From RDYZ01 sp964518905 (GTDB lineage Bacteria; Cyanobacteriota; Cyanobacteriia; Cyanobacteriales; Geitlerinemataceae): a DNA stretch of 64,000 nt. Below are positions 35,893 through 43,035 of this stretch, in pieces. Made by a program: the position numbers and the translations under genes. The DNA is taken from positions 1-64,000 of the forward strand of contig CAZFJL010000006.1 in the NCBI GenBank assembly GCA_964518905.1. The letters run 5' to 3'. The notes under the pieces were generated by a model, which was given only the letters and a program-made list of their open reading frames with translations, ran no database searches and was not told the DNA's origin. Every line of letters starts with the position of its first letter. Position 1 is the first letter of the stretch.

Positions 35893-37392
35893 TTATCGGC
35901 GTCGGCTGGCCTGTCGTGCCGACCGATCGAACCGATTGATCGCCGCCTGATAAATCGCCTCATTCGCCTGCACCGACTGCGCTAAATCAACGATCGGCGC
36001 GGGATAATCTACCCCGATCGTCACACCGCTGCGTTTTTGCACCGCGCGATCGAGCATCCACGGCTGATGCACCAATTTCGCCGGAACCTGCGCCAACTCT
36101 GGCAACCAATATTTAACGTACTCACCCTGCGGGTCATAATCCTTCGACTGCTTCGGAATATTGAAATAGCGAAACCCTCGCGCGTCGTTCCCGACCCCGG
36201 CGGTGTAATTCCAGTTGCCCCAATTGCTGCACACGTCGTAGTCCACCAGTTGCGACTCGAACCACTCCGCCCCCATCCGCCAGTCAATCCCGAGATTTTT
36301 CGTCAGAAAACTCGCCACATTCTGCCGCCCGCGATTCGACATGAAGCCTGTCAACAACAGTTCGCGCATGTTGGCATCGACCAGCGGATAGCCCGTCTGT
36401 CCCGATCGCCACGCCTCGAAGCGCGGCCAATCCTGCTTCCAGGCGATCGACAACCCGCGCAGCCCCGATCGGTAAAACACGCGATCGCCATGCTGGGCGC
36501 AGACAAAACGAAAATAATCGCGCCAGAGCAGCTCAAACACCAGCCAGTAGGTCGAGTCGTTTTTAACGCGATCGGCCTCGTAGGCTTGGACTTGCTCGAA
36601 AATGTAGCGCGGCGAGAGACAGCCCAACGCTAGCCAAGGCGAGAATTTCGAGGAGTAATCCGCGCCTAACATGCCGTTGCGGGTTTGCTTGTACGATCGC
36701 AGCCGATCGGCGTCCCAGAAATAAGCCTGAAGTCGCGCTTTTCCTGCCGTTTCGCCGCCGGTAAAGCCCAACACGCCGCGCGGATCGGGCATCGCGGGTG
36801 CGAGGCCGAGATCGGTGAGTTGGGGCAGGTCGCCGGGATCGACAGCGGGCAGGGGCGGGAGTTGAGTCGGGGCGGGAAAGGCTGAGTCGATCGGGCTATC
36901 TTGTTCGATTTGCTTACGAAATTTTGTGAAGACATCGGGCAAATTGGCGATCGAAAACGGTAGATCGTCGGGATGGTAGAGCGTTGCGCCCCAAACGGTG
37001 GTAACAGTGACGCCGCGTGCGGCTAAAGCTTGCGTCACAGCAGTTTCAACGGCTTTTTCTTCCGAGGTCACTTCCTCCTGAAAATACACCGCATCGATCG
37101 CCAGCTCCTCCACTAACGCCGGGATCACCTCCTCCGGTAACCCCTGACGCACGACCAAATCCGACCCCAGCGATCGCAACGACGCCCGCAAATCCGCGAC
37201 GCTTTCCCGCAAAAACTGCGCCCGAAATGCCCCCGTTTTCGGGAAGCCGAACGCGGTCTTGCCGAACTGTCGCGGATCGAAGCAGTACAGCGGGATTATC
37301 TCCGCGCCGGTGGCGATCGCGCGGTGGAGATCTTCGCGATCGTGGAGGCGTAAATCGTTGCGCTGCCACAGGAGAATGCGTTGGGGGGTCAC
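35893..37392 (-). CDS. Cryptochrome DASH / photolyase-family flavoprotein
   Basis: A 499-aa FAD protein. The N-terminal photolyase alpha/beta domain begins RILLWQRNDLRLHD, and the C-terminal helical FAD domain carries GMLGADYSSKFSPWLALGCL, TGYPLVDANMRELL, TGFMSNRGRQNVASF and DYDVCSNWGNWNY. The MSNRGRQNVASF and DYDVCSNWGNW segments mark the Cry-DASH group, which repairs cyclobutane dimers in single-stranded DNA and may signal blue light. The length is usual for the group. Confidence 0.93.
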   Translation of the reverse strand: MTPQRILLWQRNDLRLHDREDLHRAIATGAEIIPLYCFDPRQFGKTAFGFPKTGAFRAQFLRESVADLRASLRSLGSDLVVRQGLPEEVIPALVEELAIDAVYFQEEVTSEEKAVETAVTQALAARGVTVTTVWGATLYHPDDLPFSIANLPDVFTKFRKQIEQDSPIDSAFPAPTQLPPLPAVDPGDLPQLTDLGLAPAMPDPRGVLGFTGGETAGKARLQAYFWDADRLRSYKQTRNGMLGADYSSKFSPWLALGCLSPRYIFEQVQAYEADRVKNDSTYWLVFELLWRDYFRFVCAQHGDRVFYRSGLRGLSIAWKQDWPRFEAWRSGQTGYPLVDANMRELLLTGFMSNRGRQNVASFLTKNLGIDWRMGAEWFESQLVDYDVCSNWGNWNYTAGVGNDARGFRYFNIPKQSKDYDPQGEYVKYWLPELAQVPAKLVHQPWMLDRAVQKRSGVTIGVDYPAPIVDLAQSVQANEAIYQAAINRFDRSARQASRRR

Positions 37393-37639
37393 GGGGTTTC
37401 GAGTGCGGATTTATGAATGATGAGCTTTACAAAGCTTAATCATTCATCCCCTAGAGTTCAATCTTGTTGAACGATTAAGCGATACATTTTTAACGCCCTG
37501 AACTTGCGATCGCCCCAAATACCGTGGGATCGCCGCGTGCTGGGAAAATCAGGGCTTGGATGCGATCGCGTCTTCGATTAAATTTTGTAGTGAAGGCGTC
37601 AATTAACGCGCATTTTTTATCGGTCTCGTAAGGTGTGAC

Positions 37640-38377
37640 ATGGTTTTGTGGCTGGCTGCCAATGCGGCATTATTCGCGATCGCCTATCTCCTCGGTTCGA
37701 CGCCGACGGGTTATTGGGTGACGTATCGGTTAGCGGGGTTCGATATTCGCCGTCATGGGTCGAAGTCCACCGGCGCGACGAATGTGTTGCGTGTGTTGGG
37801 GAAAAAGCCTGCGCTGTTTGTCTTTATCGTCGATATTCTTAAGGCGGTGTTGGCGATCGCGATCGTGCGCTGGGTCTATGCCACGCCGGAGCTACAGGCG
37901 ATCGTTCCGTCGGGTTTGGTGGCGGGTGATTGGCAAGCCTGGATCGAGACGTTGGCGGGAATCTTGGCGATCGTGGGTCATACCTATTCGCTGTGGCTGT
38001 TGGTGGGGCCGGGTCACGATCCGGAGCTGACGAGTGGCGGTAAGGCGGTGGCGAGTAGTTTGGGGGTGTTGTTGGCGCTGTCGTGGCCGGTGGGGTTGGC
38101 GACGTTTGGGGCGTTTGCGTCGGTGTTGGCGATTTCGCGGATCGTGTCGTTGGGGTCGATCGTGGCGGGGGTGTTCGTGGCGGTGTTGATGCCGCTGAGT
38201 GGTCAGCCGTTGCCCTATTGTTTGTTTGCGGCGATCGCGGGATCGTACGTGGTGGCGCGTCACCGGGCGAATATTGCGCGGCTGCGGGCGGGGACGGAGC
38301 CGCGCATCGGCCAGAAGGAGGCGGAGGCGGTTTCGGAGCCGATCGGGGATTCGCCACCGGAGCCGCTGGGTTCTTAG
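37640..38377 (+). CDS. plsY: Glycerol-3-phosphate acyltransferase PlsY
   Basis: A 245-aa integral membrane enzyme that transfers the acyl group of acyl-phosphate to glycerol-3-phosphate, the first step of phospholipid synthesis with PlsX. The three PlsY motifs are visible: YLLGSTPTGYWVTY, RRHGSKSTGATNVLRVLGKK (motif 1 and phosphate loop), GHTYSLWLLVGPG and LTSGGKAVASSLGVLL (motifs 2 and 3). It is followed, 13 bases downstream and convergently, by the truncated copy of the leoA-like gene. Confidence 0.95.
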   Translation: MVLWLAANAALFAIAYLLGSTPTGYWVTYRLAGFDIRRHGSKSTGATNVLRVLGKKPALFVFIVDILKAVLAIAIVRWVYATPELQAIVPSGLVAGDWQAWIETLAGILAIVGHTYSLWLLVGPGHDPELTSGGKAVASSLGVLLALSWPVGLATFGAFASVLAISRIVSLGSIVAGVFVAVLMPLSGQPLPYCLFAAIAGSYVVARHRANIARLRAGTEPRIGQKEAEAVSEPIGDSPPEPLGS

Positions 38378-38389
38378 GTTGTGTTGGCT

Positions 38390-38690
38390 CTAGGGTTTGA
38401 GGGACAGGATGAGTTGTTCCAATGTTTGACGAATGTGCTGGATATCGATCGCCTGTTGGCCGTTGGCGACTTGGCGATCGCTAAATTTCCGGCGATCGGT
38501 TTGAATTTGCAGGTCGATATAGTCGTAGGTTTCCTCGATAAATAGATCGCGCTGCTGCCAGATTTGTTGCTCGACTTTTTTGGCAATTTGCGTAAATTGG
38601 CGCTCGATTTGCGCTTTGACCTCTCGTGCTGTGTCAGCTTGTTTCTTTTGTTGAGCCATGTCGCTGATTTCGAGGCCGATCGTTAGAATT
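38390..38690 (-). pseudogene. Truncated 3' copy of the leoA-like GTPase gene
   Basis: This encodes only the last ~100 residues of the LeoA-like protein, from LTIGLEISDMAQQKKQ to LILSLKP and a stop. The same segment ends the intact gene at 41261-43000. There is no start of its own apart from in-frame ATGs inside the copy, and the 5' side runs straight into the end of the methyltransferase gene. Bases 38442-38683 are identical to 41313-41554. The last ~50 bases differ strongly in DNA yet encode a similar tail (LEQLILSLKP versus LDRLILSLKP). It is best read as a leftover of recombination around the restriction-modification genes. Confidence 0.9.
38442..38683. repeat. 242-bp direct repeat, left copy
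   Basis: By direct base comparison this stretch is identical over its whole length to 41313-41554 in the same orientation. The pair brackets the restriction-modification genes and the leoBC fragment. Identity ends abruptly on both sides. Confidence 0.95.
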
Positions 38691-38696
38691 CCGACG

Positions 38697-40025
38697 CTAG
38701 GACTGAAGCAATACAGTATCTCGTTCGATGACATTAAGCCGCAGAAAATCCAAAAACAAGGCTTGAACGACTGGAACCGGCACAGCATTCCCAATCTGCT
38801 TATAAATTGACGCATCCGATCCCATTAATTTATAAGTCTCAGGAAACCCTTGTAAACGAGCACATTCTCGCGGTGTAATTCGACGGGGTGTGTTACGTTG
38901 GACAACCCCAAGACGACTGGAATCCGAAGCTGTTAACGTTACCGAAATACCCTGCGGATCTAAAAATTTAAAAACCTCGAATGACATATTTCCACAAACC
39001 GGATCATACTTACCATCACTTACACTTAAATATCCCTTTTCAATCAAAGATGTGGTCACATGAACGAAATCTCCGTGATAGAACGTTTCAATTTGTTCTT
39101 GGCTCAACTTCTTACCATCTTGCTGGCGACCAAACTTTTTCTTTCGACGGTTTGCAATTAGCAAATTCATAAACTCTCGCTCGTCTAGCGTACACTCACC
39201 TTTAATTCCTAAATCCCAGGAATGCAACGATTGACCATTGCGATAATCAATCAAACGATAACCGTGAAGCCGTTCAAAGTCATTGCCGACAGCATTTGAG
39301 AGTTGGCGAACAAACGTAGGAGAACACTGATATTTTGGGTCGGGTGAATCTTCTAAAATATCGCCAACAACAGATTGATTATGATTTTTCTTGATAGAAT
39401 CAGGATTGATCAAAGATTCCAAGGATAATTGACGAGATTCACGGTCTGAACATCGAAATTGATGCGTATCCGTAAAACCGCGATCACTATCAATTGATAG
39501 GTGAATATCGCCATCTTTTCGACCTATAATATAAAGCCGAAGTCGATTTTGTGGAATACCGAATGAGCTAGCATTAAGCAGCCTATATTGAACTGAATAG
39601 CCGAGATTTTCAAGCCTTGATTTAATAATACGAAACGTCTGTCCTGCATCATTCGATAATAAGCCTCTAACATTTTCCAAGAAGAAATATCTTGGTTTTT
39701 TGTGGCTTAAAATACGTTCTATTTCAAAAAACAGTGTTCCTCTTGTATCACTCATTCCCTGCTTCTTGCCAGCAGCAGAAAATGGCTGACAAGGAAAACC
39801 AGCAAGTAAGACATCAAAGTCTGGAATATCTATTGACTTGATCGTATGAATGTCCCCAGAGGGGACTTCACCAAAGTTAGCAGCATAGGTCTGACAAGCA
39901 CCCGGTTCAATTTCAGAGCTTAAGACACAATGAGTTTTTATTCCTAATTGATTGCAAGCTTGTTCAAAACCAATTCTAATCCCGCCGGTTCCTGCGAATA
40001 AATCAGCAAATTTAAGTGTTAACAC
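38697..40025 (-). CDS. C5-cytosine DNA methyltransferase of a type II restriction-modification system
   Basis: A 442-aa enzyme with the ordered m5C motifs: I FADLFAGTGGIRIGFEQA, IV GFPCQPFSAAG with the catalytic Cys, VI FFLENVRGLL, VIII IPQNRLRLYIIG, IX RRITPRECARLQGFP and X IGNAVPVPVV. A long target-recognition region (about 215-360) lies between VIII and IX; the recognition sequence cannot be read. The start overlaps the end of the endonuclease gene by 14 bases. The gene is distinctly more AT-rich than the surrounding core genes and has few HIP1 sites, which suggests horizontal acquisition. Its stop lies about 14 bases from the 242-bp repeat. Confidence 0.95.
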   Translation of the reverse strand: MLTLKFADLFAGTGGIRIGFEQACNQLGIKTHCVLSSEIEPGACQTYAANFGEVPSGDIHTIKSIDIPDFDVLLAGFPCQPFSAAGKKQGMSDTRGTLFFEIERILSHKKPRYFFLENVRGLLSNDAGQTFRIIKSRLENLGYSVQYRLLNASSFGIPQNRLRLYIIGRKDGDIHLSIDSDRGFTDTHQFRCSDRESRQLSLESLINPDSIKKNHNQSVVGDILEDSPDPKYQCSPTFVRQLSNAVGNDFERLHGYRLIDYRNGQSLHSWDLGIKGECTLDEREFMNLLIANRRKKKFGRQQDGKKLSQEQIETFYHGDFVHVTTSLIEKGYLSVSDGKYDPVCGNMSFEVFKFLDPQGISVTLTASDSSRLGVVQRNTPRRITPRECARLQGFPETYKLMGSDASIYKQIGNAVPVPVVQALFLDFLRLNVIERDTVLLQS

Positions 40026-41043
40026 AATCTTTTATCCAACTGGCTAAAATCTCAAACTCATCTTCACAAAAGGCAACTGTACAATCACTGTTTTTACAAA
40101 TTGTCGCGATTGCATTACGTCGTGCAAAGTTTCCCGCACCATCGATAATATAGGCAATTTGATATCCATCCTGGTGCATTAGGTTTTGACGATTAGTCGC
40201 TTGTCCAGCTTTTCGCTCAATGACACTATTCGTTGTCACCTGGAAGCTCAACTCGATACCAAACATCATACTATGATGCTTCACAACAATATCGAATGGC
40301 ATTCCTTGACTCTTTTCATAATTACTCAGCTTCACTTTCCCATTACTGATCACTTCAAATGTTTCATCAAGTCGTTTTGAAAGTGATTGAACAACATGCT
40401 TTTGAGCTAATTGTCCTAAAGAGTTTGATGTAGCTCCACCTGTAATTCGACTAACGTGGATATATTTTTCGCGTATGTAACGTTCCAAGAGTTCCGGCTT
40501 GCCAAGAAGTGTACCGATTTCACAAACCTCTAGACCCGCATCTTCGCAGGAGCTAGAGGTCGATCCAAATAATAGGATCGCAATCATGTCTTCATGCAGC
40601 TCTGATAGTGGTAGGTCAGACATAATACCACGTCCATCCAAACCTAACCTTTGATTGCTTAAATTAGTCTGAGGTAATACTTTGAATGGATAGATATATT
40701 CATGATTTTCCCAGAAAAATTTCATAGTATATTCGTTACCATACCGCTCGAAAATATCTGAAAATGATGAATTTAATCGCTTGATTGGTTCTCCTCCATA
40801 ATCAGTAAGAATGCACAAGTGTTTTAAGAAAATATTTCCAGGAAATTTCGAGGCTCTAATGATTTCAAAAATTTGAAATGGATTATCATCAGCAAGCGTC
40901 AGTATTTTTATAAATTTTTCTTGAGTTTGGAGAAGACGCGGAATAAGGCCAAGCTTTTCATTCGCTTGGATGAGATTTTGTGGCCACCAAAATACTCCCC
41001 TTGATTCTAATTCTTCGATGCTGCGTCGGTACTTTTGAAACAT
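40012..41043 (-). CDS. Probable type II restriction endonuclease
   Basis: A 343-aa protein placed immediately upstream of, and overlapping, the C5 methyltransferase, as expected for its cognate endonuclease. The C-terminal half has a PD-(D/E)xK-like pattern: PFDIVVKHHSMMFGIELSFQ followed by TTNSVIERKAGQA, with Asp, Glu and a displaced Lys as candidate catalytic residues. The N-terminal half (EELESRGVFWWPQNLIQANE onwards) is presumably for DNA recognition. It is AT-rich like its partner. The assignment rests mainly on context and this motif; the cut site is unknown. Confidence 0.8.
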   Translation of the reverse strand: MFQKYRRSIEELESRGVFWWPQNLIQANEKLGLIPRLLQTQEKFIKILTLADDNPFQIFEIIRASKFPGNIFLKHLCILTDYGGEPIKRLNSSFSDIFERYGNEYTMKFFWENHEYIYPFKVLPQTNLSNQRLGLDGRGIMSDLPLSELHEDMIAILLFGSTSSSCEDAGLEVCEIGTLLGKPELLERYIREKYIHVSRITGGATSNSLGQLAQKHVVQSLSKRLDETFEVISNGKVKLSNYEKSQGMPFDIVVKHHSMMFGIELSFQVTTNSVIERKAGQATNRQNLMHQDGYQIAYIIDGAGNFARRNAIATICKNSDCTVAFCEDEFEILASWIKDCVNT

Positions 41044-41122
41044 TTAGAATATGAAAATATTGTTTATGAGTTTACTTTAGCTCATGACAGGCCATCGACC
41101 ACCTTGATGACACCTTCTACTG

Positions 41123-41247
41123 TGACCCTCGATCGCCTCGCCCGACATTAACTTATCCGGATTTTTCAGGAATCACTTACGCCGCGTTGCACTCGTCAGA
41201 TCCTTCTGCACATTCAGCAAAATCAACAGCGGTTTCGTCTTGTCCTT
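41123..41247 (-). pseudogene. 125-bp internal fragment of the leoBC-like gene
   Basis: This stretch matches 44288-44412, inside the LeoBC-like gene, with only three mismatches seen in the alignment and in the same orientation. It corresponds to about residues 382-423 of that protein (KPLLILLNVQKDLTSATRRK and following). It has no start or stop of its own and sits between the endonuclease gene and the 3' end of the leoA-like gene. Confidence 0.92.
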
Positions 41248-41260
41248 CCATTAATCACCA

Positions 41261-43000
41261 CTAAGGCTTGAGCGAGAGGATGAGACGATCGAGGTCGGCT
41301 CGGAGACGCTGAATATCGATCGCCTGTTGGCCGTTGGCGACTTGGCGATCGCTAAATTTCCGGCGATCGGTTTGAATTTGCAGGTCGATATAGTCGTAGG
41401 TTTCCTCGATAAATAGATCGCGCTGCTGCCAGATTTGTTGCTCGACTTTTTTGGCAATTTGCGTAAATTGGCGCTCGATTTGCGCTTTGACCTCTCGTGC
41501 TGTGTCAGCTTGTTTCTTTTGTTGAGCCATGTCGCTGATTTCGAGGCCGATCGTCAAAAATCCGAGTAGTGGGCCAACAAACCTTGCCGCATTGCCTAAA
41601 TTTTTGGCAACTTTAATCGCACCAAACGGCTTGAATTTAAAGCCGACAAATTTACCGACGCTATAGACGCCACGATGTAGCGAGCTGCCTGCAACGTCGA
41701 TCGTGCGAAGGGTTGCGCCACCCGATCGAGCCGTTCCCAAGGTGCCACGTGTTGCAAGTTTGGCGACATTGACACCGGCTGATGTACCAATTTCTTGTAA
41801 CGATTGCATCTGTTGTTGCAAGCGTTGAAAATCAAAACCGGGCGGTAGTCGCGAGGCATCAAAGTCCGCGTCTGGATCGAGGATGGGCATAAAACCCGAT
41901 AAGAACGGACTGCTTAAGACTTCTTGAACACCGTCACGGATGGCCTCGCTGGCGTCTTCGGTTTGACGTTGCAATTCCGTTTCAAGTTCAGTCCAAATCT
42001 CTTCAAGCTCGATTTCAACCTCCTTCTGTCGCCGTTGAAAATCAGCTTCACTTTTCATCTCTGGGAGATCGTCTGCAAAACCGCCTCCCGCTGCCCGGAC
42101 TTTTTCGGTAACCTCTAACGAAATTTTCTTGACAGCTAACTGAAAACGATTGCGTCCATCGCGCAGCGCTTTCGCGGCTCGATTGAGCGCTGCATTAACA
42201 ATTTCATCCTGTTGTGGTTGGCTGACAAACCACTGTTCAGCATTTTCTGCATAGCCCAGGACACGACGTATGGGGGTATCGAGTTGGGCAAGTTTATCGC
42301 GTTCTTTAACAAACCGATCGAGCGCTTGAATAAACTCCTCAAATCGGCTGAGTTTAATTAATTCGGGTTCGTCTTCATCGATGCCTTCACAGTAGTCTTT
42401 TGCATCGAAAAAGCACACCATAAAATCATCCAAACTGTGAGGATGTAGCGCCTGCATCATACTGGCGCGATAGTTCATGATTTTAGTGTCATCATTGCCT
42501 GCTTCGGCGCTGAGTTTGTTAAACACCAGCATCATTTTGTGGCTGTATTGTTTATCGTAGGCGAGTTTTTTAAAGTGGCCGATGATGCGATCGTCGAGCA
42601 GCATGTGGGTGGTGCAAAAGACGAGCAAATCGGAGCGATCGATTTCGCTGTAGGTGACGTCATCGTGGTCGGTGCGATCGGTGCCGATGCCGGGTGTGTC
42701 GAGGAGTTCGATGCCGTTCCAGGAGTAGGGTGTGGCTTTGTCGGTGGTGATGTCGGCGCCGATGTGGATGTTGCGGTTATTGGTGAGGGCGGAGATGATG
42801 GTGGATTTTCCGGCGCTGTATTGGCCGATGAAGGCGACGCGCAGGATGGTGGTTTTGCGGATGGCTTCGGATTCTTGGCGGAGGTGGTTGCGACAGGTTT
42901 GGGCTTCGGGGCGATCGCTGGATTGGAGGACGTGATCGAAGCGATCGAGGATGTTATCGAATTGGGTATAGATTTCGGTGAAGTTAGGGTTTTTTAGCAT
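41261..43000 (-). CDS. LeoA-like dynamin-family GTPase
   Basis: A 579-aa protein. The N-terminal GTPase domain has the P-loop GQYSAGKST (59-67), a switch-I threonine region (DITTDKATPY), LLDTPGIGTD (about 99-107) and FNKLS as the NKxD-like motif. It is followed by helical stalk sequence, a glycine/hydrophobic region (VGKFVGFKFKPFGAIKVAKN) that may contact membrane, and a C-terminal coiled helix. Size and order match LeoA, the partner of LeoBC. The gene starts 35 bases after the leoBC-like gene. Its 3' 242 bases are duplicated at 38442-38683. The LeoA/LeoBC assignment is from family memory; a generic bacterial dynamin is the alternative. Confidence 0.8.
   Translation of the reverse strand: MLKNPNFTEIYTQFDNILDRFDHVLQSSDRPEAQTCRNHLRQESEAIRKTTILRVAFIGQYSAGKSTIISALTNNRNIHIGADITTDKATPYSWNGIELLDTPGIGTDRTDHDDVTYSEIDRSDLLVFCTTHMLLDDRIIGHFKKLAYDKQYSHKMMLVFNKLSAEAGNDDTKIMNYRASMMQALHPHSLDDFMVCFFDAKDYCEGIDEDEPELIKLSRFEEFIQALDRFVKERDKLAQLDTPIRRVLGYAENAEQWFVSQPQQDEIVNAALNRAAKALRDGRNRFQLAVKKISLEVTEKVRAAGGGFADDLPEMKSEADFQRRQKEVEIELEEIWTELETELQRQTEDASEAIRDGVQEVLSSPFLSGFMPILDPDADFDASRLPPGFDFQRLQQQMQSLQEIGTSAGVNVAKLATRGTLGTARSGGATLRTIDVAGSSLHRGVYSVGKFVGFKFKPFGAIKVAKNLGNAARFVGPLLGFLTIGLEISDMAQQKKQADTAREVKAQIERQFTQIAKKVEQQIWQQRDLFIEETYDYIDLQIQTDRRKFSDRQVANGQQAIDIQRLRADLDRLILSLKP
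41313..41554. repeat. 242-bp direct repeat, right copy
   Basis: This copy lies in the 3' part of the intact leoA-like gene and is identical to 38442-38683. The distance between the copies is about 2.6 kb, filled by the restriction-modification genes, the leoBC fragment and the last 50 bases of leoA. Confidence 0.95.
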
Positions 43001-43035
43001 GGTTTTAGTGTTGTTTTAGTGTGGAAAGTTTAGGA

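Noticed and set aside
38390..38815. Start of the truncated leoA copy within the methyltransferase gene
   Set aside because: The upstream 40 codons are the methyltransferase gene read in another frame. Only the part up to about 38690 is homologous to leoA, so a fused protein is not proposed.
42539..42997. 152-codon plus-strand frame opposite the leoA-like gene
   Set aside because: It is the antisense of the GTPase domain; the Gly/Val/Asp-rich product is typical of an antisense shadow.
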